From contig NW_005178773.1 in assembly GCF_000350225.1 (NCBI RefSeq), positions 169,629-233,628 on the forward strand: a stretch of 64,000 bases of DNA, read 5' to 3'. The position numbers and the translations under genes are program-made. Each line of letters begins with the position of its first letter. Position 1 is the first letter of the stretch. Origin of the DNA: Chondrus crispus. Taxonomy: Eukaryota; Rhodophyta; Florideophyceae; Gigartinales; Gigartinaceae. Of the stretch, positions 53,401 through 62,715 are shown piece by piece. Under the pieces are notes generated by a model, which had not been told where the DNA came from, made no database searches, and was given only the letters and a program-made list of their open reading frames with translations.

Positions 53401-55821
53401 CATTAACCACTGAACAAATCCAGAGAAGCGAAGTACGCACTTCCTTCCAAGTCATCAAATATCTCTTCTATTTTCGGCAAAGGCCATCTGTCTGCTTTCA
53501 TCTTCTGATTCAGAGAACGGTAATCAACATAGGAGCGTGGATTTCCATCTTTTTTGGATACGATGACGACGGGAAAGGACCAGGCGGCGCTGGAAGGCGT
53601 GACGATTCCTGCTTCCAGCATTTTGTCCAGCTCTTTCCGAACGATTTTGTTATGCAAGGGAGCCATTCTCCTCGCCGAGTGATAGATCGGATTAGTATCA
53701 TCCAACTCGAAATGGTGCTTGATTGGGACTTCAGCAGGCCGAAGGTCGTCAAAGGATGTAGCAACGATACTCTTACCCATCAAGGCGGTCTCGATGACTG
53801 CTTGAGCTTCATTGTCAAGATGCACAAGTTTTTCCCAAAGCATTTTCACGGCCTTGTTGATGACATTCAAATCAGGTGATTCTACTTCCTCATCTTCTCC
53901 GATCGCTCCGTCCAGAGTTAAGTCTAGCTCGAAAGGTTCATCGCCGAGGATGGCGACAACATAAGTCTCTTCTTCCGACGAGTTTTCTGAGGCGAACGAC
54001 TCGACATCAGAAGTGAAGTCCTCACTATCAGTCTCCGAATTCGCGACGATAGGACGTACTTGATCAAACTCCAGACTCATTTTCACGATTTTGTTTCCGA
54101 TCAACATACTAACAGACTGGTGACCTAGATCGATGCAGGCTTGAAGTTCTTCGAGAGTTGGATACCCGATTAAGATATCAACTGGGGATCCTTCAACAAC
54201 CAAGAAGTTGAGTGAAGTAACAGCGCCATTGAACGTGACAGGAACTTCCTCGATGGAACCTAAGCAGGTTGTCTTTTGTCCATTGGCGACCGTAATCTTC
54301 GTCGAGGTCGGCTTTGGAGACAGAGAGAGCTTCGATGCCACAGACGCATTCATAACGTTAGGGATAGCTCCAGAGTCTAACAACGCTCTCATTTGTGTCC
54401 CGTAGACTTGTACCGAAACTACTTTCAGACGTTTCGGCAAAGTACCGATCGAAGCAGCTACGGGGCGTCTAGGGCGACTGTTGAACAAACGACGGATCTC
54501 TTTCTTGGCTTCGTCGCCATCTCCTCGAATCAGTTGACCGAATGTCAAACCAGAGGGGGCGTTCGCGAGGGAACAAACGTCATCGTACTTCCCCGAGTGC
54601 TCTGGTACGGCGTTCTTCTTACTTGTCCTCTTCTTTCTTGTTCGACGGCCGGGCTTAGGAGGTTTCCTCATGTGGTTCGGAGTCCAGTACTTACGCGGGT
54701 TGAGAAGGGACGGGATTGGCTCGCCGCCACCATCCTTTCGCGTCTTGGCCACCGGCTCTCCATCGGCGGTTCTCTTGACTGATGCCACTAACTCCTCATC
54801 AGCAGGGAGCTCGTCGTGCGTCACGACACTCACCTGGTTTCCTGCGGAGCCCGTAGGTGTGCCCGACACGGCAATATCCGTCTGGGTCTTCTTAGGGGAG
54901 TAAGCGCCGCTACCTCCCCTCTGTGGACCAACTCTAGCCCAACAGCTTGTCTCCAAATGACCAAATGTTCCGCAGCGAGGGCACTTCGTGTCCCTATGCG
55001 GATTCGCATCGCATGTATTAGCGCCATGACCCGGTCGTTTGCAATAAGAACAAGTACGATCGTGGGCGGGGCGGAATGCTGTTGCGTCATCCCTCGACTG
55101 ATTCTTCTTGATAATAAGGGAAATATCGGCTAGTCGATCAGCTAAAGCGTCAACCTTCGTCTCGAGTGGAGACAAGGGAGCTTTTGAACGCATCATGACC
55201 CTTTTTGACCCACCTTGCCCTCTCGGCTCATACATAACTTGCGAGCTCTCTGACCCCTGGTAGCGCGAATTGCTCAGGAGTTCGCCGCCACCTGAAAGGC
55301 GCAGTGACCAGACCAGAAGTACATGATTGCATCGAATAGGGCCTTGTAGGTCTTCGAACCTCGATAGATGGCAAACTGGGCCAACTCGAGATGTTCCATC
55401 ACGGCGTTGCGAAGCAGTCCAAACTTCGCTTCGTCGTTGAATCCCGCCTTCTCGTAGAGACGGTCTGAGTTTCGAAGGGACCCACTGAGATTCCCGAAAG
55501 AAAGGCGAGCGGCCATTGCATCCCGAATCACATCTTCAGGTGAATCAACCGGGGCGCACCGCTCGACCAAGGCCTTCTTGACCTTCTGGTAGTCGGAGCC
55601 ATCTGCAATGATATCTCCGTTCTTGACAAAGGCTTGATAAAAGAACTCGAATGCATCTCCCTCCAGGTAGCGAAGGAGTTCAGGTGCCCTTTCTTCGTCC
55701 GACTTGCCAGAGGTGGCAACATTCTCGAAGACGAAAAAGAACTTGTGAACGTCGGCCGGCTTCGACCCGTCAAAATGTGACAGGGAGCCGTCTTCTTTGC
55801 GACCCCTCCACAAGAGTACCA
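50465..55821 (-). pseudogene. Gypsy-E gag-pol coding region (fossil)
   Basis: Gag begins at the primer-binding side near 55821 (GSLSHFDGSKPADVHKFF), zinc knuckles at about 55.0 kb, protease at about 54.4 kb. RT is at 53.1-53.6 kb (DYRSLNQKMKADRWPLPKIE, MPFGLMNAPSTFQRMMD, YLDDVVVFSK), RNase H at 52.5-52.8 kb (VVETDASSVSVGAVL) and integrase at 51.4-52.1 kb (CDGCQKARLIPKY, VSDNATCFTA). The GPY/F-type C-terminal part (FYGPCRIVEG) is at 50.5-50.7 kb. A solo LTR splits the last part. Primer-binding site TGGTACTCTTG lies at 55811-55821. Confidence 0.88.
50761..51428 (-). mobile_element. 668-bp solo LTR (fossil) inside Gypsy-E integrase
   Basis: Ends TGTAGTATAACCCCC and GGGGGTGTTTATGCTACA form an extended inverted repeat. 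Target duplication AGATC at 50756-50760 and 51429-51433. AATAAA on the minus strand near 50790 suggests minus orientation. It contains four CACGTG sites and many TACAGTA palindromes. No partner LTR in the window; family unknown. Confidence 0.85.
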
Positions 55822-56151
55822 TGTTGGCGGCGAAAAGGGGGGAGGAAGGCTGCGCGCGTACGGGAGAGAGAAAAGTTTTTTTCAGAAGCGTGAAGTTTAT
55901 TGCAAGAGCGGGGATCAGTCTGGGGTGTCGTTGTGTTCTCCCCTTGTCGCGGGGTGTCGCGGCGCGCCCCTTTCTCTTATAGAGGGGCCGCCAACATCTT
56001 CCACTTCCCAGGACCGCCGCTCTTCAATGGGAGATTGTCCACGTGTACACCTGGCGTACACGTAGACCAATAAAATCACCTTTTGAAGGCTTTGGTCCTG
56101 GGGCCACTCCCGGGTACTGTACCCTGTACAGTACCCCAAGTCTCCCCCACA
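55822..56151 (-). repeat. Gypsy-E 5' LTR
   Basis: 330 bp, minus-strand ends TGTGGGGGAG...CCAACA. Followed on the right by AATAG. Confidence 0.92.
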
Positions 56152-56156
56152 AATAG

Positions 56157-57040
56157 TGTAAGAAGTGAGAAATAGAGCGTAGCTGTGCTCTCGTTAAGCA
56201 GTTTAAAGCACGAACAGATAGTTGAAGTTGTTCAATTGTCGCGGCCGCATGCTTGGCAGTGCGGGGCGCAGCGCGACGGCGTGGCGGGGGATGGGACGCG
56301 GACGGTGGAGGGCGCGACGTGGCGGCAGATGACGTTGGTAGGAATGTGTCGGGGATGGCGGTGGAAACAAGGTAATGGGAGGGCTCGGCGCCGGAGCCCG
56401 CAACAAGCCGCACCACGCCGCCGCTCCCCACGGCCTCCCCCGTTACCAATCGCCATCTCCCTACCGGCACTCTCCCCATCCCCCATGCCATCACCGCCGT
56501 ACACTTTCCCCCACGCCGCCTGCCGCCACACCTCCCTCCCTCACGCCTGTCGAGACGCTTCCGCCCACGCACTACCTCCGGAGGCGCCCAATGTCACCGC
56601 TTTGGCAATTCCCCCTAAATTATATGCCATTCCATGTACACGTGCCCCTTATACTGTAGCAGTGAAGCGTTACTGAGTGTCTCCCATAACCTCAAGTTTT
56701 CTGTCGATCAGGTGTTCATGGCGAGAGTTCATTCATCATCGTATCCAGAGACGACGTTTATACTAAAGATAGAGATGGTACCTACATCTCACAGTGGAGT
56801 TCAGCACCATGACACAGTTGCATGGAACAGTCAATACTAATACTGAAGAGTAATAGATTGCGCAGAGCAACAATACAAACCATAACAAAGATAGGTCAGC
56901 AGATATACAGCAAGTAGATTGTCTACAGACAGCATTTCAGTCGCTGTAGCTGCTGCGCATGAGCACGCTTGGCACAATCACTGTGCCATGCACAGAGGGT
57001 ATCATCAACACAAGAGGTATTCCTTCACACCCACAAGTCT
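56157..57040. other. Intergenic with a GC-rich block, no supported gene
   Basis: 56230-56620 is GC-rich with frames on both strands but no recognisable protein. 56757-56809 shares CTACATCTCACAGTGGAGTT with the Copia-C LTR and may be an old LTR scrap. Confidence 0.45.
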
Positions 57041-59143
57041 TCAACGCCATCCAATCCGGTTGAATGGTACATTTCGCAATCTTCTATACTGCTTCTTTAT
57101 GCCTGCATCATATAGAGCGTGCAGCAAAAGATTGTCGAAGACAGCTTCGCCTACATCGCAAGTGTCGACCCAAGGCCATGGTCTGAAGATGAGACCAAGC
57201 TCAACAGCAGCAACAATAAGCCACCCGCCGAACGTAAAACAAATCAAGATCAGGTTTCCCACCACTACACAAATCATTTTGAGAGTCTTCATGAAGAAGA
57301 ATTCAACCTTCATCTGTTTGTAAAGAAACACGATCCTGCCATCTTGGACTTCAGCAAGCTGATCCCCATCCGGATCTGGAACATGTTTGAGATAAAAGGG
57401 AATCACCCTTGAATTTTCCCAGATACCTGTAGCTTCTGCAACAGCTGTGACATGTCCACTCCGAGCCGTTGAAAAACGCGCTAAATCAACTACAAGAGTG
57501 CGCTTATCTCTCAAATCATCATTTTTCAATGTAATGATTGATGCGACATGTCCAGTTGTTGACACGTACAGATTGACGTCACTTTGTTGGTTCAAGAAAT
57601 TCATTATCTGGTTCCGATCTCCAATTATACAGCTCTCAGGCATCATCCCGATCCATTCTACTATACCGTCCCAAGTGGAGCTCTTTTTCCATTCCATTGA
57701 CCTTTGATAAGACATGTCCAAATAGCTCCTCCCGGTCAGAGATATGCTTCGAGAAACCATGGACTCCCAAAACGTAATGATTAGAAATTGTTGATACCCT
57801 ATCGAGGATGGCTCCTCTTCTACCATTATGCTGGAATGGCAACTGCTGTACGCTCCTTCAGTGATTGTTCGAATCGCCCAAGATTTCCAACGAGTGGCAG
57901 ATCTCTTTGTCCTCCGGTCTTCGTGAGCCGCGCTTACACTGACACCATCCGTTAGGACAGCTGTTGCCAGGGCAAGCGTGGTGGACCTGATGTAAACACC
58001 TCCACCTCCAATGCAGCAGAGCCCGTCGCCCAATCTTTGGTAGATTTTGGGACCAAAATATATCGTGTGATCGTACTTCCTCAACATGTAGTCATCGACG
58101 AAGAGGCCTTTACCCGCTACGCCGAGAACCGTCTCCAGTTTTCTCCAAAAATCAGTTCCATAGTAAGGTTCGTTTGATTCATACAAGCGCACCACGTGAC
58201 AAACTGCATAAGGCAACAGTCCGAATTCCTCCCATTTTGTCAGTTTGAAAATGGCTTCCCGTTGCTCTTTTTCTATGCCCATCATCACCAATCGATCGAC
58301 CCATAAGCGAACATGGCTTTTCCCATCTCGTCTGGCTATCGCTATGCAAGACCTAACGAGTTGACTCCAGCGGAAATCATCGAAAAAGTCGTCGGTCATC
58401 TGAATTTGGATCTCGTTGAGAATTCCCTCCTCTTTGTCCGGACTTCCGTCTTCTTTGAGTAGCAGCATTCGTCGAGTGATTTTGACATCCTTGCTTTTGT
58501 ATGAAACGGCTATCAGACATGAGAAGTCTTCAGGTCGACCATCTGGTACCTCACCGACACGTTGATGACTCCTCAGCTCGTCACGCAGTCGTTCCCAATC
58601 ATCGAAATCGTCAGCTCTGACAGGACGACTGAATCCTCTCACATAGCTGTCGCGAGCCGCCTCTGCCTCCTCTTTGCTCTTCCGATTGGCAACTTGCGCG
58701 AACAAATAGTCGGCCGAGGATCCAATACTGGCAATGTCACTAATTCTGGTCAGATCTGCTGCAAAGTTGGTGTGAATTTGGCCTACGTGCCCCGGTAAGG
58801 ATTGATAAAAAGCAGCATTGCCGACCTGTTGCAAATGTGCTGCGAGAGGATCCGTTGCATCGAACTTCCGAATCGCATTCTCATATTGCTGTTGCAAATG
58901 GTACTTGTACCGGGAGGTAACGCGACCGTAGATCTTCGTATGCTGACCCTCTGCAAACTCGCCCAAAAAAGAAATGGAGTCTCGGACTGTGTTTGCCCAT
59001 CGGAAATTCGATCCTTTCCGCGGCTGGAAGAGAAAGATGCTCAAATTCATAAGGCGGATTACCCAGTCGGTTATCGTCAAACTCTGTCCCCGTTTAGACG
59101 TGCGTAGGGGCACATTCGTGGGTGCCGTAGTGTTTGAGTTCAT
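57041..59143 (-). CDS. Large protein of unknown function with C-terminal membrane segments
   Basis: Intact 700-codon frame, the longest non-mobile frame here. I recognise no family. The first 400 residues are soluble and charged (EEAEAARDSYVRGFSRPVRA). Residues about 618-653 (MKTLKMICVVVGNLILICFT, then GGWLIVAAVELGLIF) form one long or two short transmembrane segments. A 47-residue basic tail (KKQYRRLRNVPFNR) follows, so it is probably a membrane-anchored protein with a large N-terminal domain. Part of the middle (57640-57840) also has an open alternative frame. A TATA-like motif lies about 85 bp upstream. A 68-bp piece of a paralogue is at 60094-60161 in opposite orientation. Confidence 0.75.
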   Translation of the reverse strand: MNSNTTAPTNVPLRTSKRGQSLTITDWVIRLMNLSIFLFQPRKGSNFRWANTVRDSISFLGEFAEGQHTKIYGRVTSRYKYHLQQQYENAIRKFDATDPLAAHLQQVGNAAFYQSLPGHVGQIHTNFAADLTRISDIASIGSSADYLFAQVANRKSKEEAEAARDSYVRGFSRPVRADDFDDWERLRDELRSHQRVGEVPDGRPEDFSCLIAVSYKSKDVKITRRMLLLKEDGSPDKEEGILNEIQIQMTDDFFDDFRWSQLVRSCIAIARRDGKSHVRLWVDRLVMMGIEKEQREAIFKLTKWEEFGLLPYAVCHVVRLYESNEPYYGTDFWRKLETVLGVAGKGLFVDDYMLRKYDHTIYFGPKIYQRLGDGLCCIGGGGVYIRSTTLALATAVLTDGVSVSAAHEDRRTKRSATRWKSWAIRTITEGAYSSCHSSIMVEEEPSSIGYQQFLIITFWESMVSRSISLTGRSYLDMSYQRSMEWKKSSTWDGIVEWIGMMPESCIIGDRNQIMNFLNQQSDVNLYVSTTGHVASIITLKNDDLRDKRTLVVDLARFSTARSGHVTAVAEATGIWENSRVIPFYLKHVPDPDGDQLAEVQDGRIVFLYKQMKVEFFFMKTLKMICVVVGNLILICFTFGGWLIVAAVELGLIFRPWPWVDTCDVGEAVFDNLLLHALYDAGIKKQYRRLRNVPFNRIGWR

Positions 59144-59223
59144 TTCAGATGCTCGAGATTGACAGGCGAGACCGAAAGCTGTTTGAATCAGTTTGGAAGG
59201 CAGTTTGGAGGAACAGGGATTGT

Positions 59224-59230
59224 TTAAATA
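59224..59230 (-). promoter_or_regulatory. TATA-like box of the 57-59 kb gene
   Basis: TATTTAA on the coding strand, about 85 bp before the ATG, close to the 90-bp spacing in the two secreted-protein genes. Confidence 0.5.
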
Positions 59231-60093
59231 ACAGTGACGAAGCTGGAGAGCTTTTAAGCTGGGACCCGCTTTCCTATTTTAGAGCTTTCAGGTCGCCAAC
59301 CTGAATTGCTAGGTCGCAAAATTTACGCCAGTGTGGAGAGCGACATTTGTGAAGGTTGGAACCTGAATCAAATTGTACTTCATACAGTACTGTATTCTCT
59401 CTTTATTTGCAACCGCTTGGTGGACAGATCTGGTTGCAACAAAAAGGGGGGTTGCAGTCAAAGAAATGTACCATACCCAATGTACCATACCCTGCGTTCC
59501 TGACCAATCGTTTGGAATGTCTCATATTTATTTCAAAAACTCATCAATGGTGCTCTGCTGTACAGCTTCGGATTCCTACAGCGTTACTGTTCTCTGCACG
59601 CAAAACGCAGCATTACTGTACAGTATCATCACAAGTGGACTCGACGATGCGCTTCGCAATTGCAAGCGCTCTAAGTTGCTTTTTCGTGCCGGGAGGAGGC
59701 ACCATTTTGTCGGGAAAGGAGGTAATTTTCGTTTTTTCACACAGTTTTTTAACAGTTGACAGCAGGGTTTGCAGCATTTCTACTGTTCAACGGTTCACTA
59801 CCAGAGATTTCGGACGGTTTATTGCTCTCACAGTGCAGGCAAAATATATGTAAGAAGCCATTAAACCGGTTGCATTAATAGAAAATCGAACAACATAGTA
59901 ATTTAGTTTTTGCTCGGTAGCTAAGGGAGAGAGACATTTGTGAAGGTTGGAACCTGAATCAAATTGTAATTCATAATTTAGTTTTTGCTCAGGTAGCTAA
60001 GGATCTTTCTAGAAGGTCCGCCGGCGCCGCGCCGATTGCATAAATAGCGCAGTGGTGAGTGGAGTCGCGAGACTCGGGAGGCGAAAAACAAAT

Positions 60094-60161
60094 ATTGGAT
60101 CCTCGGCCGACTGTTTGTTTGCGTAAGTTTCCAATAAGAGCAAAGAGGAGGCAGAGGCGGG
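60094..60161 (+). pseudogene. Fragment of a paralogue of the 700-residue protein gene
   Basis: Matches 58657-58727 in reverse complement at about 85%. On the coding strand it reads IGSSAD..F with an in-frame stop, then KSKEEAEA, against IGSSADYLFAQVANRKSKEE in the intact gene. Only about 68 bp are preserved. Confidence 0.7.
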
Positions 60162-60203
60162 TCAAGGTAAACACCTTTTCCCCCCGAACACACCCCAACA
60201 ACA

Positions 60204-60335
60204 TTGACGTCAAACATGATAGAGAGAAGCCAAATCTGCAGGTCTACTGTATGACACAATGTTGTGCAAACTTTAGGTAATACCCTGTACAGTAGACCTG
60301 CACATTTGGCTGCTCTCTGTCTTGTTTGACGTCAA
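60204..60335. repeat. 48-bp inverted repeat with TGACGTCA at both ends
   Basis: Arms 60204-60251 and 60288-60335 pair with four mismatches around a 36-bp loop. Each arm starts with TTGACGTCAA, which holds the CRE/bZIP palindrome TGACGTCA. Confidence 0.85.
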
Positions 60336-60642
60336 TATCTCCACACTGGCGTAAACTTACGACAATGTTTCTTACGTGCCCCTTTTATTTTGGAGTTTTC
60401 CTTACATACCCCTTTGTATGAGCCCCATTTCTTAGGAGCGCTAGATTGAATACAGTACAGCTGTACATGACAGTGAGGTGAGGAGGTGAAGAGGGCGTCA
60501 CAAAAATGAGTTTGATGGGAGTACGTTCCCTGACAAGCAAAGCATCTTCATTGCATCTTTGGCCACGTGCGTCACCGTGGGCCGATCTCACCAGGTAAAA
60601 TAGTCAGACTCTGGGCGCCTGCGTATACAGTGCCCCCCAGGA

Positions 60643-60867
60643 GTGATCATACATCGTGAACGCCCAACCAGACCGCGGGGCAAACAACGGCTTGTGGAAA
60701 ATGGGGTCGCAGCGCCTCAACGAAAGTCGCGTTGCTCTGCATGTGGTCAAGTTGGGCACTACGCTACGACTTGCCAAGCCCCAGCACTGTGTACCTCTAC
60801 CGGAAAGTCGTTCTGGAGTGAGGTGAAGAAAGGGGTACGTAAGACAAATTCTCTAAATTTAATGTAA
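60643..60867 (+). CDS. CCHC zinc-knuckle protein end, MULE-transposase-like
   Basis: 74 codons with CSACGQVGHYATTC (C-x2-C-x4-H-x4-C) after a basic stretch (RPRGKQRLVENG). CSxCGQxGH is the usual C-terminal knuckle of Mutator-like transposases, where it follows the SWIM zinc finger, which I do not see. Other retroelement or host RNA-binding proteins are possible. The right-arm copy carries the insertion and is not open. Confidence 0.45.
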   Translation: MIIHRERPTRPRGKQRLVENGVAAPQRKSRCSACGQVGHYATTCQAPALCTSTGKSFWSEVKKGVRKTNSLNLM

Positions 60868-60870
60868 ACC

Positions 60871-60896
60871 GAGAGTTCACACGCATGTGAACTCTC
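60871..60896. terminator. 11-bp hairpin after the zinc-knuckle frame
   Basis: GAGAGTTCACA, loop CGCA, TGTGAACTCTC; it starts a few bases after the stop of the preceding frame. The same hairpin is in the right arm near 63450. Confidence 0.5.
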
Positions 60897-60897
60897 T

Positions 60898-61263
60898 GTG
60901 AACAAAATCTTCATTCCTGTACAGGAGATGCAGCTGCATATAGGCTCAACACCCACAGGATGCCCGACGAAATTCTGGACATACAAGGGCCATAACACTG
61001 TATGTGATGCATTCCATCAAGGAACTAATTTAATACTGTACGGGCTGGGCAAGGGATGTGGGCATCGAGTTACCATCGTACATACTGTAACAGGCTGGTT
61101 TTTGCTTGAAACGACCAAGGGTAGCGTCCCATTTGATGATATCAAAACCCGACTGAAGCAACGGTACACGGATGCTCGCAAACTTCGAGGTAGAGCAAGT
61201 CTGCAGTCTCAACAATGTTGTATTCCTTGGCGGGTAACTCACCCCTCGACGGACACAGCGTAA
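60898..61263 (+). CDS. Hypothetical 121-residue protein in the left arm
   Basis: Frame with Cys, Gly and Thr spread evenly (GCPTKFWTYKGHNT, KGCGHRVTIVHTVTGWFLLE). No family recognised. The opposite strand is also open over part of it (61142-61348), so the coding strand is uncertain. The right-arm copy (63085-63432) stays open with two amino-acid changes. Confidence 0.3.
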   Translation: MNKIFIPVQEMQLHIGSTPTGCPTKFWTYKGHNTVCDAFHQGTNLILYGLGKGCGHRVTIVHTVTGWFLLETTKGSVPFDDIKTRLKQRYTDARKLRGRASLQSQQCCIPWRVTHPSTDTA

Positions 61264-61546
61264 CTTTAGAGTCTGGGTTCGACAAAACCCAGCCCACCGC
61301 TGCAAACGCAAATTCCATGCAAATCATCGCAGGGCATTGTGGTTCCATACAGAGACAAGTAAGTCACCCACCTACGATGAGACGTAACCAATAGGGCACA
61401 ACTCACTTGCACAATAAAGTCACCGCCGGCCGCCTGACCCCCAGGGGATCGGGGGTATCGGTGTTCCTGGAATCACAGGCATAACCGCAAATTCCATGCC
61501 CTGTTGTGAAATCATCCCAGGGCATGTAACTTGTGTTTACAGCGTT

Positions 61547-61652
61547 AGCCGTGCCGATACGAGAATGTTTCAGAGCGTTTCTGAGATTGCTTTTGAAAGC
61601 TTTTGAAAGCAACCTCAGAAACGATCTGAAACATTCTCGTATCGGCACGGCT
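61547..61652. repeat. 106-bp hairpin at the inner edge of the left arm
   Basis: 53-bp arms starting AGCCGTGCCGATACGAGAAT fold back with few mismatches. Only half of it is conserved in the right arm, so the fold was cut by the event that made the large inverted repeat. Confidence 0.85.
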
Positions 61653-62715
61653 GTACAGTAGCATTCAACTCCAAGACTACTGTACACGCGAGGGAATAAA
61701 CAAGAGACCAGCCGACTGTCCTAGATGATATTATGCAGAAATCGCCTCAAACAAGGGAGTTACAGATGCAGTGAAGTGAACCAGAGTTGGATTTTCTCGC
61801 CAGAGGTGCCCTCCCGGCAGGGTAACATTTGGTATAGTACTGTAGTTGTGCGCTTATTACCCTGTACATGCCATTCAATAGATATCAAGTACTTTTTTCT
61901 ACTCGAACTATTGTGGTGCCGTGTCACTTTCCGAGCTCGTTGAATGGATACCAAAAACAACAGGCACACTTACAGCTCTCTTCGGATGACTTTGCTTGCC
62001 TTTAACGGCAAGAAAAGTCATCCGAAGAGAGCTGTCGGATGTCTTCAACGGCAAACAAAGTCATCCGCAACCTTACTGTATACCGGAATAATGTACAGTA
62101 CAGTAAAGTTACTGTTTCGGTATACTGTACGGTACCAAGGGTACTGTGAAACAATGTAATGTATGATATGGAGGCGCATCCATTTCTCTAATTGCTGGAT
62201 GCGTCAGAACTTGTCTTTCTTTATGATACTGTAAGGGTTAAGTACGTGTAGAATATAAGTAGTGCTCGCGCTGCGGACTGTAGGTTCGTACCGGACCAGA
62301 GGTTTGTGTCAAAAACGCAGAGCCTACCTGCGAAAACTGTCCGACTGCACGGACTTCGCACGGGCTCGGACGGTCGGTCGTAGACCTGTCCATTGACACT
62401 TTAATAAAAATCTCTTTTTCTAATTCTTTAAAGGAATTCCTCACGAAATCCCACAGGTACCCTTCTCCCAAACGCATTCACGAATTTTCAAATTCCACAG
62501 TTATTTTTCTTTCTATAAAGACTTTTCTCGCAAGTTACTCCAACAGCAATGTGGTCGTTGCCCACCATCCTCACCTGACCGACTCATTTATGTGAAGTAA
62601 CCCCAACAGCAGTGGCAAGACGGCATACACTCTACCGTATTCCATTCCAGAGTCCAACAAGCTGGAGATGGGACGGGTCTCCAGTGCACAGATATCCTCA
62701 TGTATCTTGGGCACC
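61633..62715. other. Spacer between the arms of the large inverted repeat
   Basis: About 1.08 kb, no supported gene. It holds a 29-bp-arm hairpin at 61972-62035 and a dense TACAGTA/TACTGTA patch at 62070-62155. Confidence 0.6.
61972..62035. repeat. Hairpin with 29-bp arms and a 6-base loop
   Basis: ACAGCTCTCTTCGGATGACT... pairs with its reverse complement with one mismatch. A second partial copy (CGGATG...CATCCG) follows immediately at 62036-62065. It is the size of a small-RNA precursor or a tiny MITE. Confidence 0.85.

Larger units (their letters stand above)
47588..56151 (-). mobile_element. Gypsy-E, Ty3/Gypsy LTR retrotransposon (fossil) with two nested insertions
   Basis: Two 330-bp LTRs (47588-47917, 55822-56151), target duplication AATAG at 47583-47587 and 56152-56156. 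On the minus strand: gag, two CCHC knuckles (CSYCKRPGHGANTC, CPRCGTFGHLETSC), aspartic protease (LLDSGAIPNVM), RT, RNase H and integrase. After removing MULE-2 and the solo LTR it would be about 6.2 kb. LTRs differ at about seven positions (98%). It is broken by the two insertions plus a few other breaks. An extra frame on the opposite strand lies between pol and the 3' LTR. Confidence 0.93.
59322..60355. mobile_element. Possible short-TIR element carrying a gene scrap
   Basis: TTTACGCCAGTGTGGAGA at 59322-59339 is repeated exactly in reverse complement at 60338-60355. Between them lie two direct repeats (59342-59385 with 59933-59975; 59898-59927 with 59974-60003), the paralogue fragment and a large hairpin. 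I see no target duplication, so this may be repeat patchwork instead of one element. Confidence 0.3.
60368..61632 (+). repeat. Left arm of a 3.6-kb inverted repeat
   Basis: 1265 bp, pairs with 62716-64000 at about 98%. The right arm reaches the window edge, so the outer boundary is unknown. The main length difference is a roughly 15-bp insertion near 63590 in the right arm. Each arm carries a zinc-knuckle frame (intact only in the left) and a 115-121-codon frame, both running toward the centre. Confidence 0.93.

Noticed and set aside
53091-53879. 262-codon plus-strand frame
   Set aside because: Antisense shadow of the Gypsy-E reverse transcriptase region.
56757-56809. Copia-C solo LTR
   Set aside because: Only about 20 bases match closely; no ends or target duplication can be drawn.
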